This document shows positions 11,174-23,093 of a DNA stretch of 64,000 nucleotides, one piece after another. This DNA comes from Diadema setosum (lineage: Eukaryota; Echinodermata; Echinoidea; Diadematoida; Diadematidae). Location: contig NC_092703.1 of the NCBI RefSeq assembly GCF_964275005.1, positions 1,725,001 through 1,789,000 on the forward strand, read 5' to 3'. The notes under the pieces are model-generated. The model did no database searches and was not told where the DNA came from. It saw only the letters and a program-made list of their open reading frames with translations. Both the position numbers and the translations under genes were made by a program. The stretch's first letter is position 1, and every line of letters starts with the position of its first letter.

Positions 11174-13911
11174 GGGCAATTCCGTAAATACGGACGAACA
11201 TTTCACAGCCTTTAATGACATTTGACAAAAAAACAGATATTATTAAGACAATTTTTTTCCTACCAAAAGATGTACCTCTATGAAAAGAAAACATTCACAT
11301 AAAATTTTGGGGCAACACCCTTCCTGTGACCTTCAAAATGTGGAAAAACACCCTCTGGTTGGACGTACAAAAATGGACGCTGTTTTCCAATCTCTTGATT
11401 TCAAATAAAAATTTCTGTGATTTATTCAGATATTTTCTTCAAACTCAGGTATGACTGTAAGAAGGAGATGTCAAATGACAGCAAGGTACCAAAATCTAGC
11501 TTTGTTTATTCATTCATATGGAGATATTCTACGTTTTATTATCGTGACGGACGTACACGGTTGGACGTACAATTTGTCCGTGATGGACGTACATGTATTA
11601 TACATATGGAAATTGAGCATTTTTATCATATTTGTAACCACAATTAACTATCACTCTCTTTAATATGAGCTGGCATTTATCAAAAAGAAATATACAAGCC
11701 AAGGTTATTTTTTCTTTGTATTTCGTTGTTTTTCCATCTTATACATTTTTTTGTATTGCTAAAGATTTTGAGAGCCATCGCGCAATATGTCCTGAACATA
11801 CCAAAGTAAACTAAGCCAGAGTAAAAATTTTAACAATACTCCTCATATAGTAACTCATTTAAGGCAATATCTATATTAAAATGTGGGGGGGGGGGGTTAA
11901 GACAAACTAGTTATTATGATATATGGATATATATATTTTCGACCACATCATGTACGTACTACATGAGAGTTGACATGACATCAAACACTGAACAAGTGGT
12001 TGCAAAAGAAAATGAAAAAGAATAGGTAAATGTACATCTATACCTAAAAAGGACTGACAGTGTGACTTAAGATTAATACTTTCATATACAATAGTTTTAA
12101 TTCTACACAAAGAGAAAACTAAGTCATGATGTGTACATGTATGTAATCATACACATGAAAAACTATAGTAGGATTGATGTATACAGTAAGTAAGCACAAT
12201 ATACGAGGTAACACGAGTATAATATCAGGCTTAAACCTGGAAACTACAGAAAGTTGAAATACTACTAAAAAGTCTTAAACAACAGTTAGAACTAGTATAT
12301 AAGTATCCAGTGGCGGGTTATCATACAAAAGTAAAGTTCATGCACATTATCACATGTATAACAAACAAAAAGAGCATTTCATATGATAACAATCAAAACA
12401 ATGTTTCAGAAAAAAAAAGCACAGTTTAAGCAAAACATACGTGTACCTTGTTTCTTAAATTTTGGAATTACAGCCATGCATGATTGCGGTACTCTCCTTA
12501 AGAGCAGTTTTCTTTTACATGAATGGAACTGTATATTGACTTTGTATGATTACTAATAATTAATGGATAATCACGACTGAATGAATGCATCAAACAGTCT
12601 GTTAATTTACCAACAACTGAAACGTCTGTGAAGAACTTTGCAAAGTCTGGGGAGGAAACACCAAACCATAAGAAGTTGAATGGATCCATACATGGTCCAA
12701 TGTTGGAACATTTGAGGAGTTGAGATAATTTGCCGTTTACTTACATGTATATAAATGTTATTTTCCCCTTGCAAAATCAAAATAAATAAAGTGGTTGAAT
12801 TAGCCATCATCAAGCAAAGTGTTACAGTATATATTGACTTCCTCCTGTGATTGGAAACAATATGCCTAGCATGTGAAACTGAATTGACCCCTATTTCCAG
12901 CAACTACAGGTGCTGCTATTTTTTGGACAACATCTTTTTTGAGGTAAAATATCTGATCTGTTGGCTCTGGCCATCTCCAGAATCCCCCTGCTGGGTGCAT
13001 GACATTGACCTCTACATCAGCATTGTTTGCCCCAAATTCCATGACTTCTCAAGGGAAGGATTCACCTTGGTAATCTACGAACACCCAGTCTCCAGTGTTT
13101 ATTTATTACCTGAAAAAAAAACTCTTCCTTTTTTCACTAAAGCCCAAACTTCTATGAATGAAGAAAGTTTAGACAGCTAAATTCCAGTTCCATTGTAATT
13201 AGTGACTAATGAACTAATTAATCTGCCCTGTAACAATTTTGACCATCTCTCCAGTCATTGTCAACAAAGGAGAACAATTATACAAGATGCTTAGGCAAAT
13301 TGAAATGGGGAAATGAGAGCTATATGACACCGTGATGGACGTACAAATTAGGTGCGGTTGGACGTACAAAAAAGTGTACGTCCAACCGCTCATTAATAAC
13401 TTAATTAGCAGGAGTGAAAACAAAATTTTGTGACAAGTATGTAGATACCCTAAAGCTTATTTAGGATTGACATTATAACATCAGTTGAATACTTTGTTTT
13501 TCTGAAATCTTAAAAAACCTAGTTTTTTTTTTGTGACGGACGTACACAACCATACGTGTAATGCAATTAAGTGGCAATTAGTCATTAAAAGAAAAATTAA
13601 ATCAAAAATAAAATATTGCATTTATAAGAGCTGGATATAAACTACTTTTACCATAAAGAAAGAAACAATTCCATGAAGTTAGTTCTGGAAATACAGACAA
13701 AATGTCAGGTATACCTTGTGTTTTAAAAAAATACAATTATCTGAAATGTCTCAATAAACTGAGGCATGATGACCTTGACCTTGGTCAAACCTAATGGAAA
13801 GTCACAAATTTGGACAATTCATTGTCTCAGCTTTCAAATGAGATGCAGTTTAGGTTTAGCCTATGAGTTTTGAAATTTCACCCTGAGGTTGTCACATTTA
13901 CGGAATTGCCC
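11174..13911. mobile_element. 2.7 kb inverted-repeat element with GGACGTACA arrays
   Basis: GGGCAATTCCGTAAAT at 11174-11189 is repeated exactly in inverse at 13896-13911. TTTA lies directly outside both ends (11170-11173 and 13912-13915), consistent with a 4 bp target-site duplication. Inside are eight copies of GGACGTACA: 11361, 11549, 11563, 11585, 13337, 13360, 13375 (minus strand) and 13538. They fall into two extended forms, GTGAYGGACGTACA and GGTTGGACGTACA, clustered near each end. The interior carries a broken domain (12866-13096) but no intact transposase that I recognise. It is probably a non-autonomous DNA transposon; the superfamily is unknown. Confidence 0.6.
12866..13096 (-). pseudogene. 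Broken C-terminal domain of an uncharacterised transposon-associated type protein
   Basis: The minus strand reads TGDWVFVDYQGESFP, then a TGA stop at 13051-13049, then EVMEFGANNADVEVNVMHPA, GGFWRWPEPTDQIFYLKKD, VVQKIAAPVVAGNRGQFSF and a TAG at 12868-12866. The pattern 'GDWV.V.Y.G..FPG.V' followed by 'F.WP...D.I.Y...D...I..P.....RG.F' matches, from memory, a small beta-rich module at the C-termini of uncharacterised proteins abundant in cnidarian and echinoderm genomes. The stop stands where a glycine codon (GGA to TGA) would be expected. Stops also occur directly upstream in the same frame. It lies inside the inverted-repeat element, so it is likely a remnant of a gene carried by that element. 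Confidence 0.55.
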
Positions 13912-14103
13912 TTTATAGGTCGAAGGATGAAATGTAAAGAGGCCACAACATGCATTCAGATAATGGTGTGGTCTGTCCAGAATGACACCCGTCCAATGAC
14001 AAGCTTTAAAAACAACTGAGATGTCCTTTATCATGACATTTCTTCACGTATATTATGACATCTCTACTTGCAAAATTGAGTCACAACATCTACGCATTTT
14101 AAT
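13912..14103. other. Short spacer
   Basis: No feature seen between the right end of the element and the candidate terminal exon. Confidence 0.4.
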
Positions 14104-14135
14104 TCAGGTTCTCGCTAAAATCAGCAAGCGAGGCC
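14104..14135 (-). CDS. Candidate terminal exon of the Ig-like gene
   Basis: On the minus strand, a pyrimidine-containing tract ending tattatag precedes an exon beginning at 14135. Joined in phase to the exon ending at 15186, it would finish the protein as K-PRLLILART and stop (TGA at 14106-14104). The evidence is only the acceptor and the matching phase over a very short frame. Confidence 0.25.
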
Positions 14136-15185
14136 TATAATATACAAAGAAAACTTCACGGAAACGTTAGAACTCGACAGAAGGCATCCTACGTAAGGTA
14201 TGCTAGGAAGGATAGCTTCCCATATTCATCCAAACCTTTAACAAAATAAACCACTTGAAGTCAAAACGCAATTTCTGGCAAATAGAAATTCGTCTGCTCT
14301 GCACAGTCAATTCAGGTTAATTCATTTTGCCACTTCTCATAACGGATTGTCTTACATTGTAAATAAATGTGACTGGCTCTGGCAAAAATCAGGCTCTTGT
14401 CGGCAAAACACAAAAATGATTTTACTATTTCGTCTTGTAGAGAATTTTGTCCTCTATCTGTGATACTACATATGCAAATTTTATATGAAATTTGACAAAG
14501 GTGTCAGAATTTTAACTTGATATGGTATGAAAACATGAAACCGAAATAATTCCTGTCAAAATTCAACGAACTTTCCCCAAAACAGAACAGGTTACATGCT
14601 GACACAAACTCCATAGCAACAGCATCAATATTCAAGCAATCTACAGTTGTACCTCAAATGTCACATACACATTTCAGACACTTTACAATTATGATATGTG
14701 TCATGACATTAGCGTTTATGTGTTTTGTCAATTTAAAGTGAAAGCCAACTAAAAACGATAACAGAAAACAAAGAAATTAAAGTGTACTAAAAAACGCACA
14801 TATACGCACTCCAACATATTGTTAATATTGCTGGAATTATGAACAACACTTATCAGCACTAGTACAAATGTATTTGTGATTACACTACAAAAATGAAAAT
14901 TGCTTAAATAGCATAGTGACAATGAAATTAGATTTAACAAAAACAATAGAAAACAAAGGGTTTGAAACATTTTTTCCTGAATTCTCAAATTGATGTTGTA
15001 CAGTGTAAAGCATGTTGTGGTTTCCCTGTCTTTGCCACAGTGCAAGACACAATTAAGTGATGTACATGTCCTAATAATCTAGTGTTTTGGATTAAAAGTA
15101 AGAAATGGTAAGTGAACTGAAAGGTATAGTGCAGAGATAGACATGGAAGAGAATGTATGTTATGATAATAATGATAAGGTCTTAC

Positions 15186-15243
15186 TTATCCAGGTTGGCC
15201 TCTTCATCCTCTTCTTCTGTTGAGACTGCTCCACAAGAGGACC
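15186..15243 (-). CDS. Candidate cytoplasmic-tail exon of the Ig-like gene
   Basis: A 58 bp minus-strand exon lies between an AG at 15245-15244 and the donor GTAAG at 15185. Its phase matches the donor at 15570 of the preceding exon. It would add R-SSCGAVSTEEEDEEANLDK, an acidic tail, directly after the membrane segment. An ATG six bases upstream of the exon start could instead make this the first exon of a separate gene (MAGSSCGAVST...). Confidence 0.4.
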
Positions 15244-15570
15244 CTGCCATTTTTACTATTCCTAAACATCCCTAGCAAGTCTGAATAAAATCCATTAAAC
15301 GAGGAAATTAATTGGAAAGCTCAAGCAGCCTCCCACCCCTCCCCCCCCCCTGGAAAATTTTCCTCCCAAAAAGATCAGAAATCAGTCATTTATGAATTCC
15401 ACAGGGGAAGAACTGTAATTTAAGACACGGAGAACACATGGCTATAAGATTCACCAGATTCTTTATTTTCCCGCTCTTTTTTAGTCTTCATGTGGTGCAA
15501 CTTTTAGGTGGTTTTGTGATGTATGCTCACATGGTCCCACATGCAGGGCGAGGTTTTCAGATAAACTCAC

Positions 15571-16420
15571 TCATCATGTGCTGTACTACAAAGTATACGC
15601 ACAACCCAATTAGAATGACAGCTAACTTTGGTTTCTCATTATCAGAACTGCATTTACAAGTTCCGTTGAGGTACTTTTGACCAGGCTCGTCCGTGGTTAC
15701 AGGCAAACTCTCTTTGGGAGGCGTTACCTGACTATTTTGCTCAGTAGGCACCTGTGGGGGCCAAAAAAAGTCCTTACATGTGTCCACATCAATCTCTGTG
15801 TTGTTCGCTTGCGCGCAACAGAAAACAGAACTGTTCTTCAATTGATTTAAAAACCAACCGTGAATGAAATAACCATCATTGAACATTTCTTTCTGCCATG
15901 GGAGTTTGACTCCATTCTGATGGCACATAAGAGTGGCATTTTTGCCGTCAGTGGCTCGGCAGTAAACTACTCTGTCATGTTCCTCTAGGGTGCAATTGGC
16001 TTTGCCAATTGGGTGATACACTTCAACCTTTGTTCTGAATATCAGGGAAGAATCGTATATGCCGTCACGATACAATATTAGTGTCACAGTGTACACCCCT
16101 CCATCTTCTGAGGAGACAATTGTTATCCCAATTGTAACCTGCATTCCACTCTCTGTTTTCATGTTACTGAGAGTGAAACGGTCAAATTGAGATTTTGACT
16201 GCAAACCATCTGGATCAAGTGATTGGTGCACCGATGTATAAAAAGGTTGGTCTGGGAGGAGCGCCACCGTGAAGTAGGAAGAGCTGTCATCATCAGGAGT
16301 CCAGGGGAAGGTGAGTATGAAGCTGCCAGGTGATCCTTGCTGCAGTTCAATTTTGTTCTCCAATGAAGCAGCAGGACAGGGAAGCAGACATATCAGAACC
16401 GCAATCCCTGCTGTGATCAT
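15571..16420 (-). CDS. Small single-pass membrane protein with Ig-like ectodomain
   Basis: The minus strand encodes about 283 residues from ATG at 16420. Residues 1-18 are a hydrophobic signal peptide (MITAGIAVLICLLPCPAAS). Residues about 20-135 resemble a V-type Ig fold (ending SSEDGGVYTVTLILY) but lack the usual cysteine pair. Residues about 140-215 form a second, cysteine-rich Ig-like domain (C143, C154, C166, C201, C202). A Pro/Thr-rich stalk follows, and residues about 264-281 are a membrane segment (KLAVILIGLCVYFVVQ). Several N-glycosylation sequons are visible. The exon ends at a strong donor, GTGAGT at 15570-15565; unspliced, the frame would stop at 15557 after SEFI. An AG at 16456-16455 just upstream suggests a 5' UTR intron, and the frame stays open up to it. 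It is likely a cell-surface recognition or adhesion protein; no family can be named. Confidence 0.7.
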
Positions 16421-16459
16421 TTGCAGAGTCCGACCTGACACACGACGTTCTAGCTGCAA

Positions 16460-17557
16460 TTTAGTGATTTATTGAAAGAAATGTCAATCAACTTTTGCCA
16501 CGTTGAAACAACACTACCTTGAAGTCTTCTACTTTCTTTTTCTTCAGATTTTCACATTACTTTATATATGTCTAAGATAGTCATCAAATCCATATTCTTT
16601 AATTTTGTGAAAACCTTGTAAACTTTGTGTATAACTATTCTATTCAATAATAAGGGTGCTGCCTCTCTGTAGGCAGCATGTTCTGCTTATGTTGCTATTC
16701 ATTCATTCTTAGCCTTAGATGCCCAACAATAAAGTATTACTATCTCAAGCAGTAATTGTGCTTCTATAAAAGCCAGTGGAATTGGCTACTATGCTGAAGA
16801 GAAATGTCCTTGTGTTGTTCAGGTCGGACATGATATGAATTAAAGAAAAGGTTCACAAATTCTTGTGAATTTATTTTCTTTATTTAATAGCTTGATCTCT
16901 CAATAAATGTGTTGACATCAACAATCACAATAATGGGGAAATCTGTTAACTGTTTGTGTGCCACGGTGTAAACCCCCTGTGTGTCTCATTATTCTGGGAC
17001 AGCAACGTAAGCATGCTTTGGGAAAACATTCTGTTATTTCAAATCAATTTAACTTTAACAGATTTCTATTACCCTCAATATAATGTGAGCAAAGTCGTAT
17101 AGAAAATGCCAAGTTCTGCTTTGATGTAATTTCTATGACATATCTAGGATTGTTTTTCTTTCAAATGACCAGTAGCTACATTATTGTAGAGGCATGAGTC
17201 TAGCAAACAAAAGAGTGACAGAAAGTGATGATTTACTCGCAAATCCAGTCTTAGAGAACAAGGCTTGACAGTCAATCACCATTCTAAAATACAGTGCATG
17301 CTACCTGTGACTGCCTGTGACGGGAATCAAATCGCAAGAAACGCTCTAATTGTACTTTGGCCTTTGGTGATTTATCAATCGGTTTTAGCAGAATATGCGA
17401 ACTTTGCATGCCGTTGACTGAGTCGGACGTGCAAACATGGCACAAGAGTAAACAGCATTCAACTTTTCTTTGATACTTGTTAACTTTTCAAAAACTTTCT
17501 AGTTATTAGTAATACTTAACATATTTTCCAGTCAGCTGTGTGTAAAGTATTACTAAC
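16460..17557. other. Putative intron or upstream region of the Ig-like gene
   Basis: AT-rich DNA without coding signal between the Ig-like exon and the next candidate minus-strand exon. Confidence 0.35.
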
Positions 17558-17648
17558 CGTTTGTCTCTTTCTGCCAGTGGTATGGCCTGTCTGCAATGAT
17601 TGTTCAATCGGACCAATGCTTGGATCTCTGTCGTCTACATCCACAGTC
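17558..17648 (-). CDS. Candidate small exon upstream of the Ig-like gene
   Basis: A 91 bp minus-strand segment lies between acceptor ATAG (ending 17649) and donor GTTAGT at 17557. Only one frame is open: TVDVDDRDPSIGPIEQ, then SLQTGHTTGRKRQT. It ends in the phase needed to run into the open frame upstream of the Ig-like signal peptide (LERRVSGRTLQM). It may be 5' UTR or N-terminal coding sequence. There is no homology support. Confidence 0.3.
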
Positions 17649-18699
17649 CTATAAAATGTCATTATATCAAAGTGACACCAAATATGGTAGTACAACACTC
17701 AGTGCAATTGGTACTATATTATTCATTGCCAGCCTTAAGTCTAGAGTCTTTTTGTTAACTTTGGAAGTAAATAACTCTGAAATAATGTATTCAAGTGTAC
17801 CAGTAAGATTACATGTCAATCTTCAATAGCTTTACGACTGTATTTCGCATGATAGTAGAACATCAGAAATGTGAGCATAGCTCCTCATACCAAATAAAAC
17901 ACATTTCACAGTAAGGTATGAGGATGAGCCATCTTAAAGGAAACCAACACCAAAGAGAAATATGGATTGAGTGAAAGCAAAAACATTAGTTGAACACACC
18001 AGTGAAAGTTCAAGGAAAATAGGATTTAATAATCAATGCAAAAATATTGAATTTAAAAAGTTTTGGTGCTGGAACTGCTAGACGAGGAGACCACTAGAAG
18101 TTATGGTGTCATGTGTAGACAACAATAAAACGAAAATATAAAGCAAATTCCACAAAACTTAATTGTTCATGAAAATTACAAATTGTATCAACTTGATACT
18201 GAAATATGTCAAGGGAAGTAACTATTCCCCCTGCTTTCTGAAACTGAAAGCAGTTACCATATTCATCATACTATCATTCACACATATTCATGAAGCATAA
18301 GAAATTAGGCAATCAATTATTTATCTAGTATCATTTATTTGATTGTTTTTTTCCTTGTTTTAACCAGTTCCCTCAGGCGTTGTATGGTCTAAATAGTTCT
18401 TTATATAATTCTCCGTATCTGCTTTATCATGGGACCTGTGGCAGTACAAGTTTTCATTTACGCAGGCCAAATCGTTTCTCTTGCATTATGACCAGAGTTC
18501 AACTTTAATGTATACAGACCTAACGCTGTGTTTATACTGAAACAAACTATGAAGGTGAACGGTGAAGTTTCGTCTATTGATTTATGCCTTGTAATCAGCT
18601 CGTAGTTCATCCTGATATTACAAGAAAATCTCATCTGAGGCTTTCATCTAGGAAAATGCCATGTGATTTCTTACCTACATATTGCAATTTGTGATTATA

Positions 18700-19260
18700 C
18701 AATTTTTCAATGGTCAGTTAATCGACCTTTCTGGCCTCTGACATTGTCCAACTTTGCCAAAATTCCAACTTGGCTTTCATTGTTAGGTGCAGAACCTGCA
18801 GTACAAATTTGGTGGTCAATGCTTGTCAGTTGAAATCCACTGACCATTCATTAGAACTCATCAGAATTCACCTAGATGTATACTGGAACTTGACTGGTAT
18901 TCTCAATAGATGTACCTGTGGTATGAATTTTGTGGATAGAGCTTAAAGCTGTGGAAAGTTATTGAGAGCATATCACATTATATTATTTTTGCTTCAAAAT
19001 GAATGTTCATTTCATTGACTATTTGAACTTTGTTTGAACTTATTGGACTTCACCCATACTCAAACTTCACTGGGGCATCTTTAGGTTATGCACCTATGGT
19101 GACAGCTTCGTGGTTATAGTTCAAATCTGTGGAAAGTTACTGAACTACAATTTGAACTTTGAACTTGACTGACATCCTAGGTCATGCACCTGTGGTGTGA
19201 GTTTAGTGGTTATTCAGCTGTAGCTCAAAGTTCTGGAAATTTTAGAGAGAGTACACCAAA
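18700..19260. repeat. Degenerate repeat with 'gcacctgtggtgtgagttt' units
   Basis: Phrases such as 'ggttatgcacctatggtg', 'cttaaagctgtggaaagtta' and 'ttgaacttgactg' recur at roughly 125-190 bp spacing (near 18783, 18908, 19083 and 19190). Copies are old and divergent. Confidence 0.45.
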
Positions 19261-19433
19261 TTGTTGATGATGCCAATAATCTGATAAATAATATCTGATA
19301 AATTATTACACATCTGAAAGTGGAATGCAACCTTCCCAACAGTACTTATAATTTGAAGATTTCAATAATTTTCATAATTTTACTATGCATTTCAGTAGGA
19401 AGTCACAGCAAAATAATCAGTGAAAGCACACAC

Positions 19434-19504
19434 CTGAAGTCAGTCGATTATGTTTGTTGATGCTCCAGTGTCTTTCTAGGTTTGGAGTCACCATCATATT
19501 GAGC
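19434..19504 (-). CDS. Candidate exon with stop codon, small spliced ORF
   Basis: A 71 bp minus-strand exon lies between CTACAG (ending 19505) and donor GTGTGT. Read in the phase set by the three exons before it, it encodes AQYDGDSKPRKTLEHQQT and a TAA at 19450-19448. It would be the last coding exon of a 60-residue ORF starting at 22432. Confidence 0.3.
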
Positions 19505-20448
19505 CTGTAGCAAAAACAAGACAGATTTTGTCATTTACTATGTGACAATTACTCTTGCACACAAACGTTTCAATTGAATATTTTTACATTTTAAGTACGA
19601 GGAGGTTAAAACTGTAAACCAAACCAGTTGAGATTAGTCATTATGTATCCAACACTGATATCATGTTACTCACTTTTATACCAAAGTGGAAAGCAGAGAA
19701 ATAAAAAAACATTTTTATTTCTTCCTTTCCACCAGAAATAGAATTACTTTTGCACTCGTAGACTAAAGACTGAAGTAAAATTTGCAATGTGCCTAACATT
19801 GGCATAAGAACAATAACAAAGAATACGAACGAGTGTCACTGAGGATGAAAGTGGTTTTGGTACAAATTTCAAACACTGAGTGCTATTTAAGCCTATAAAT
19901 GTCTGGATCTGCAAGGGTACTCCATGATAACTTAAGCAAAAGACAAGTTAAGATTGCAAAGCTTTATAGGGCATTTTGCTTTAGAATTGAAAATCTTACC
20001 ATAGTTGCATTGAAGTGAATCATTTGATTGAGGTACAAACTAAAATATCCTCATCCTGTAAACATGGGACAGGTTGTGTTCAGACAGGAACTAATAATAA
20101 TTTGCCAGTCAATCGATTATTATTTTCTGTCAATCAAGAAAAAATACTAGATATACCAAATACGAAACAACAGGAACAGAAGCTGTTACTGTAAATAACA
20201 GTGTGCAAGATAATGATAATTTCAATGGATGGCATAGTATTGTTGGAGATGAGGATTGGGCTTTTCACTTTTTGTGAGATTATCAAGAAACCACTTATGA
20301 AATATATCACAGCATGCCATTATAACAGGAATTTAAAGTTTATTTGAATGAAAATCAATCTTTGGATGGTTGAGGAATAAAAAAACAGCAATCACAATAA
20401 AAAGTCTGGTGGGTTTCACCTTTTATTAAGATCAATCGCTCTGTTTTG

Positions 20449-20612
20449 GATATCTCAGCCATTTCAAAACCGATTTTTATCACATGAATGTTGAATTCCT
20501 TTTGGAATCATTATGCTCTTTCACATTTCACAAGAGGCTTCTCATTGTCTCACAAAAAAAAAAATGTTACAAACCTGAAGGTGGGTCTCAACCAAAACTA
20601 TACAATCCCTTT
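20449..20612 (+). repeat. Dispersed repeat, copy 1
   Basis: The segment beginning 'ggatatctcagccatttcaaaacc' and ending near 'ctcaaccaaaact' has a divergent direct copy at 27256-27425 ('ggatatctcagtcatttcaaaacc' to 'ctcaatcgaaact'). Confidence 0.6.
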
Positions 20613-20800
20613 TGGCTTTAAACAATTAACAATACTATGTATTTCTATCAGGATCCACAATAAGAAGAACTGTCTTCTTCTCTTAGTTATTGAGCAAGTG
20701 ATAATTTCACAGAAAAAAAAAGAGAGAAAAAAAAAGGTTACTGGCATGTTGTCCATCATTTTCAAACTGAACTGACATTGATCAAAATCAATTTACATAC

Positions 20801-20839
20801 CTCTTCCCACCAGGCAAGTATGGTTCCAGACTGATGTTC
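20801..20839 (-). CDS. Candidate 39 bp exon, small spliced ORF
   Basis: Minus strand, acceptor TTTTCAG and donor GTATGT. Phase 0 gives EHQSGTILAWWEE. The length is a multiple of three, like the two exons before it. A second frame is also open, so coding status is uncertain. Confidence 0.33.
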
Positions 20840-21421
20840 CTGAAAATGGGGAAAATGTACACAATTGATAAAACAAGTTAAAAGTAACCACACAGAGGTG
20901 AGATTCAACATGTGGGGATGATTCTACTAATTTATTGGGACAGGATATCATTACTTCATAAAATCTCCAAACATGTGATTACAATGCATACTTTTGAAAG
21001 TTTATGTAAACTTATCAATGATATATGTGTAAATTTATGACTTTTTTACAGTTTTTTTTTATGGCATCCTGAATATACATAGAGTTGGCACTTCGTAGTG
21101 CTTTAGTTTCTACAACATTGCATTAACTTTAGCCATAGATTGTACAGGGCTAATTAACTTGATGACAGTTATCAGAGCTCTATGATTAACCCGTGCTTCA
21201 GTTTTCTGTGTAACAATATAAATACTGCTATTGAACAAGAGAAAACACAAGCATTATCACTATTATACATATCAAAATTATTTGCTTCACGAAGACTGAG
21301 GTGAAACTGAGTAACTATCTTGCAGAAGTGTAAGATATCTTTTACAATTACACCTATTTCATAAGATACATGTATTGTCCAATCAAATGATATAGAATGA
21401 CCTAATCAGTATAATACATAC

Positions 21422-21469
21422 ATGTGCTTTTTTCTCCACAGCAGTGCAATTATCCTGGGTCTGTTTTCC
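21422..21469 (-). CDS. Candidate 48 bp exon, small spliced ORF
   Basis: Minus strand, acceptor TTTCAG and donor GTATGT. Phase 0 gives GKQTQDNCTAVEKKAH. See the exon at 22394 for the whole ORF. Confidence 0.33.
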
Positions 21470-22393
21470 CTGAAAGTGAAATCGATAAATCATTGGAAGT
21501 TAAAAGCTTACAGTTCACATCTTAATGTGTAAGTAAAATGAAATCAACATTGCCCAGTACAGAATTATACCTAGTGGCATGATAGCATATGGCCGGGGGA
21601 GATTGAATACAACATGCAATTCCAAATTTTGCAAGGTTATTTCTATTCATGTGGAGCATAGATTTGAAACAAGATAAAAAACAAAAGGCAATTCTATGTC
21701 TTTAAAATGTCATGTATAATGCATCACTCTGATTGCATGTTTGCCATTATTTGCTTTCAGCCAATTAATGCATAGGCACCTATACTATCTGAATTCACAT
21801 AATCATAGATTATCAATTTGGTACCGGTAATAAGTTTCTAGAGATTGCATACATGAAGCTCGAGGATTAAAGAAATGGAGGCAATGTGGACTTAATGTCA
21901 AGTGTGACATTAATGATGCATGTGCCTTCAAATTGTGTCCATCTGCTCCATGAGTTTGCAAAAAATATCTTATTCTAAATGAATCAAATCATACCTTTGA
22001 TAAGAATTACTGCTGAAAACGCCTTACAACTCTTTCTGGAGTTGAAAATGGTCGATTTTTAGTTTTCAACATATAAGGCCATCGCAGCTAAATAATATTT
22101 AATCCACAAGTATTGTATCTTGCTAATGGTAATTTATGTATGCAAGGAAATTATAAGAGTATGATCTTGTTTGATTTGAAATAACTGTAAACAATGTCAA
22201 TACTTCATAAAATGATGATTAATTTGGATTTTCTAACTTCCTTGATTTTGTCCAATATAGCAATCTTTCATGTCAGCTGAATGTATTCTTCATGTCAAAG
22301 AATGGAAATATGGGTTTCTCACTAAGAAAGTAGGACCTACTGAGCCTACATTAGATATTACTAAATATGACAGAAGTTATGAAATATACTTAC

Positions 22394-22435
22394 CTGTCCG
22401 TCGTCATTATGCTCCACACTTTTAACAGCCATAGT
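22394..22435 (-). CDS. Candidate first coding exon of a 60-residue spliced ORF
   Basis: Minus strand, acceptor TTATACAG and consensus donor GTAAGT. The exon holds ATG at 22432-22430 and reads MAVKSVEHNDDGQ in phase 0. Joined to exons at 21469-21422, 20839-20801 and 19504-19434 it gives a hydrophilic 60-residue protein ending at TAA 19448. No signal peptide, membrane segment or known domain is visible. Because the next exons lead toward the Ig-like gene, this may be a separate small gene or an upstream ORF in a long 5' UTR. Confidence 0.33.
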
Positions 22436-22908
22436 CTGTATAATAAATGGTTTGTTCAAGAGATATTTAGTGACCCACAAGCAACAAACATAACGAAATG
22501 TACTCAGAAAAATATTATAAATAGAGATTATATATTTACAACACACTGGTGATATTGTAAACAGCTTATACAAAAGAACATAATATAACTCACTTCCTTA
22601 CAACTTCACTCACTCACATTTACATCACTCACTCACATTAGATACAAAATTCTGATGGGGTGACTTGCAATATAGCCTTGGATTTTGCTTGTTAAGTACA
22701 GGCCTTTAATAAAAAATGGTGCTTCGAACTTAAAATACAAAGTCCTGGAAACAAATAGGTTTGAATATTGGTATAATCTGTGTAGACAGACCCATACAAT
22801 CATCCTTATACCATGCAATATGGGTGTTTGGGTGTTTGGGGTTGCCCTGTTGCAAACTCATACATTTTATCAATATGTCACTCGCACACAAAATAATGGT
22901 ATTAGGCC

Positions 22909-23093
22909 TATAATGATAACTATGAATCTACTGCCATTGTTTTCCATAATGAGGTTATTTTGCCTGAAGCAAATAATATGTAATGCTTTACATATAATTT
23001 GCTTCAGGTAAACTACGTAAATATAATTTGTTTCAGGCAAAATAACCTCATCTACTGAAAACAATGGAAGTAGATTCATAATCATCATTATAT
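22909..23093. mobile_element. Fold-back element, ~65 bp arms
   Basis: The left arm from 22909 (taatgataactatgaatcta) and the right arm ending at 23093 are inverted copies over about 65 bp, including 'ccattgttttc' and 'gaggttattttgcctgaa'. The centre repeats 'tttgcttcagg' in both directions. It is non-coding. Confidence 0.7.

Noticed and set aside
12851..13180. Plus-strand 109-codon open frame
   Set aside because: It is the antisense shadow of the minus-strand GDWV domain remnant.
15557..15570. Unspliced end of the Ig-like ORF (SEFI then stop)
   Set aside because: Not excluded, but the strong GTGAGT donor and an in-phase downstream exon make splicing at 15570 the preferred model.
16421..16459. 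N-terminal extension of the Ig-like protein beginning at TTG
   Set aside because: No ATG is present there; the ATG at 16420 directly precedes a good signal peptide.
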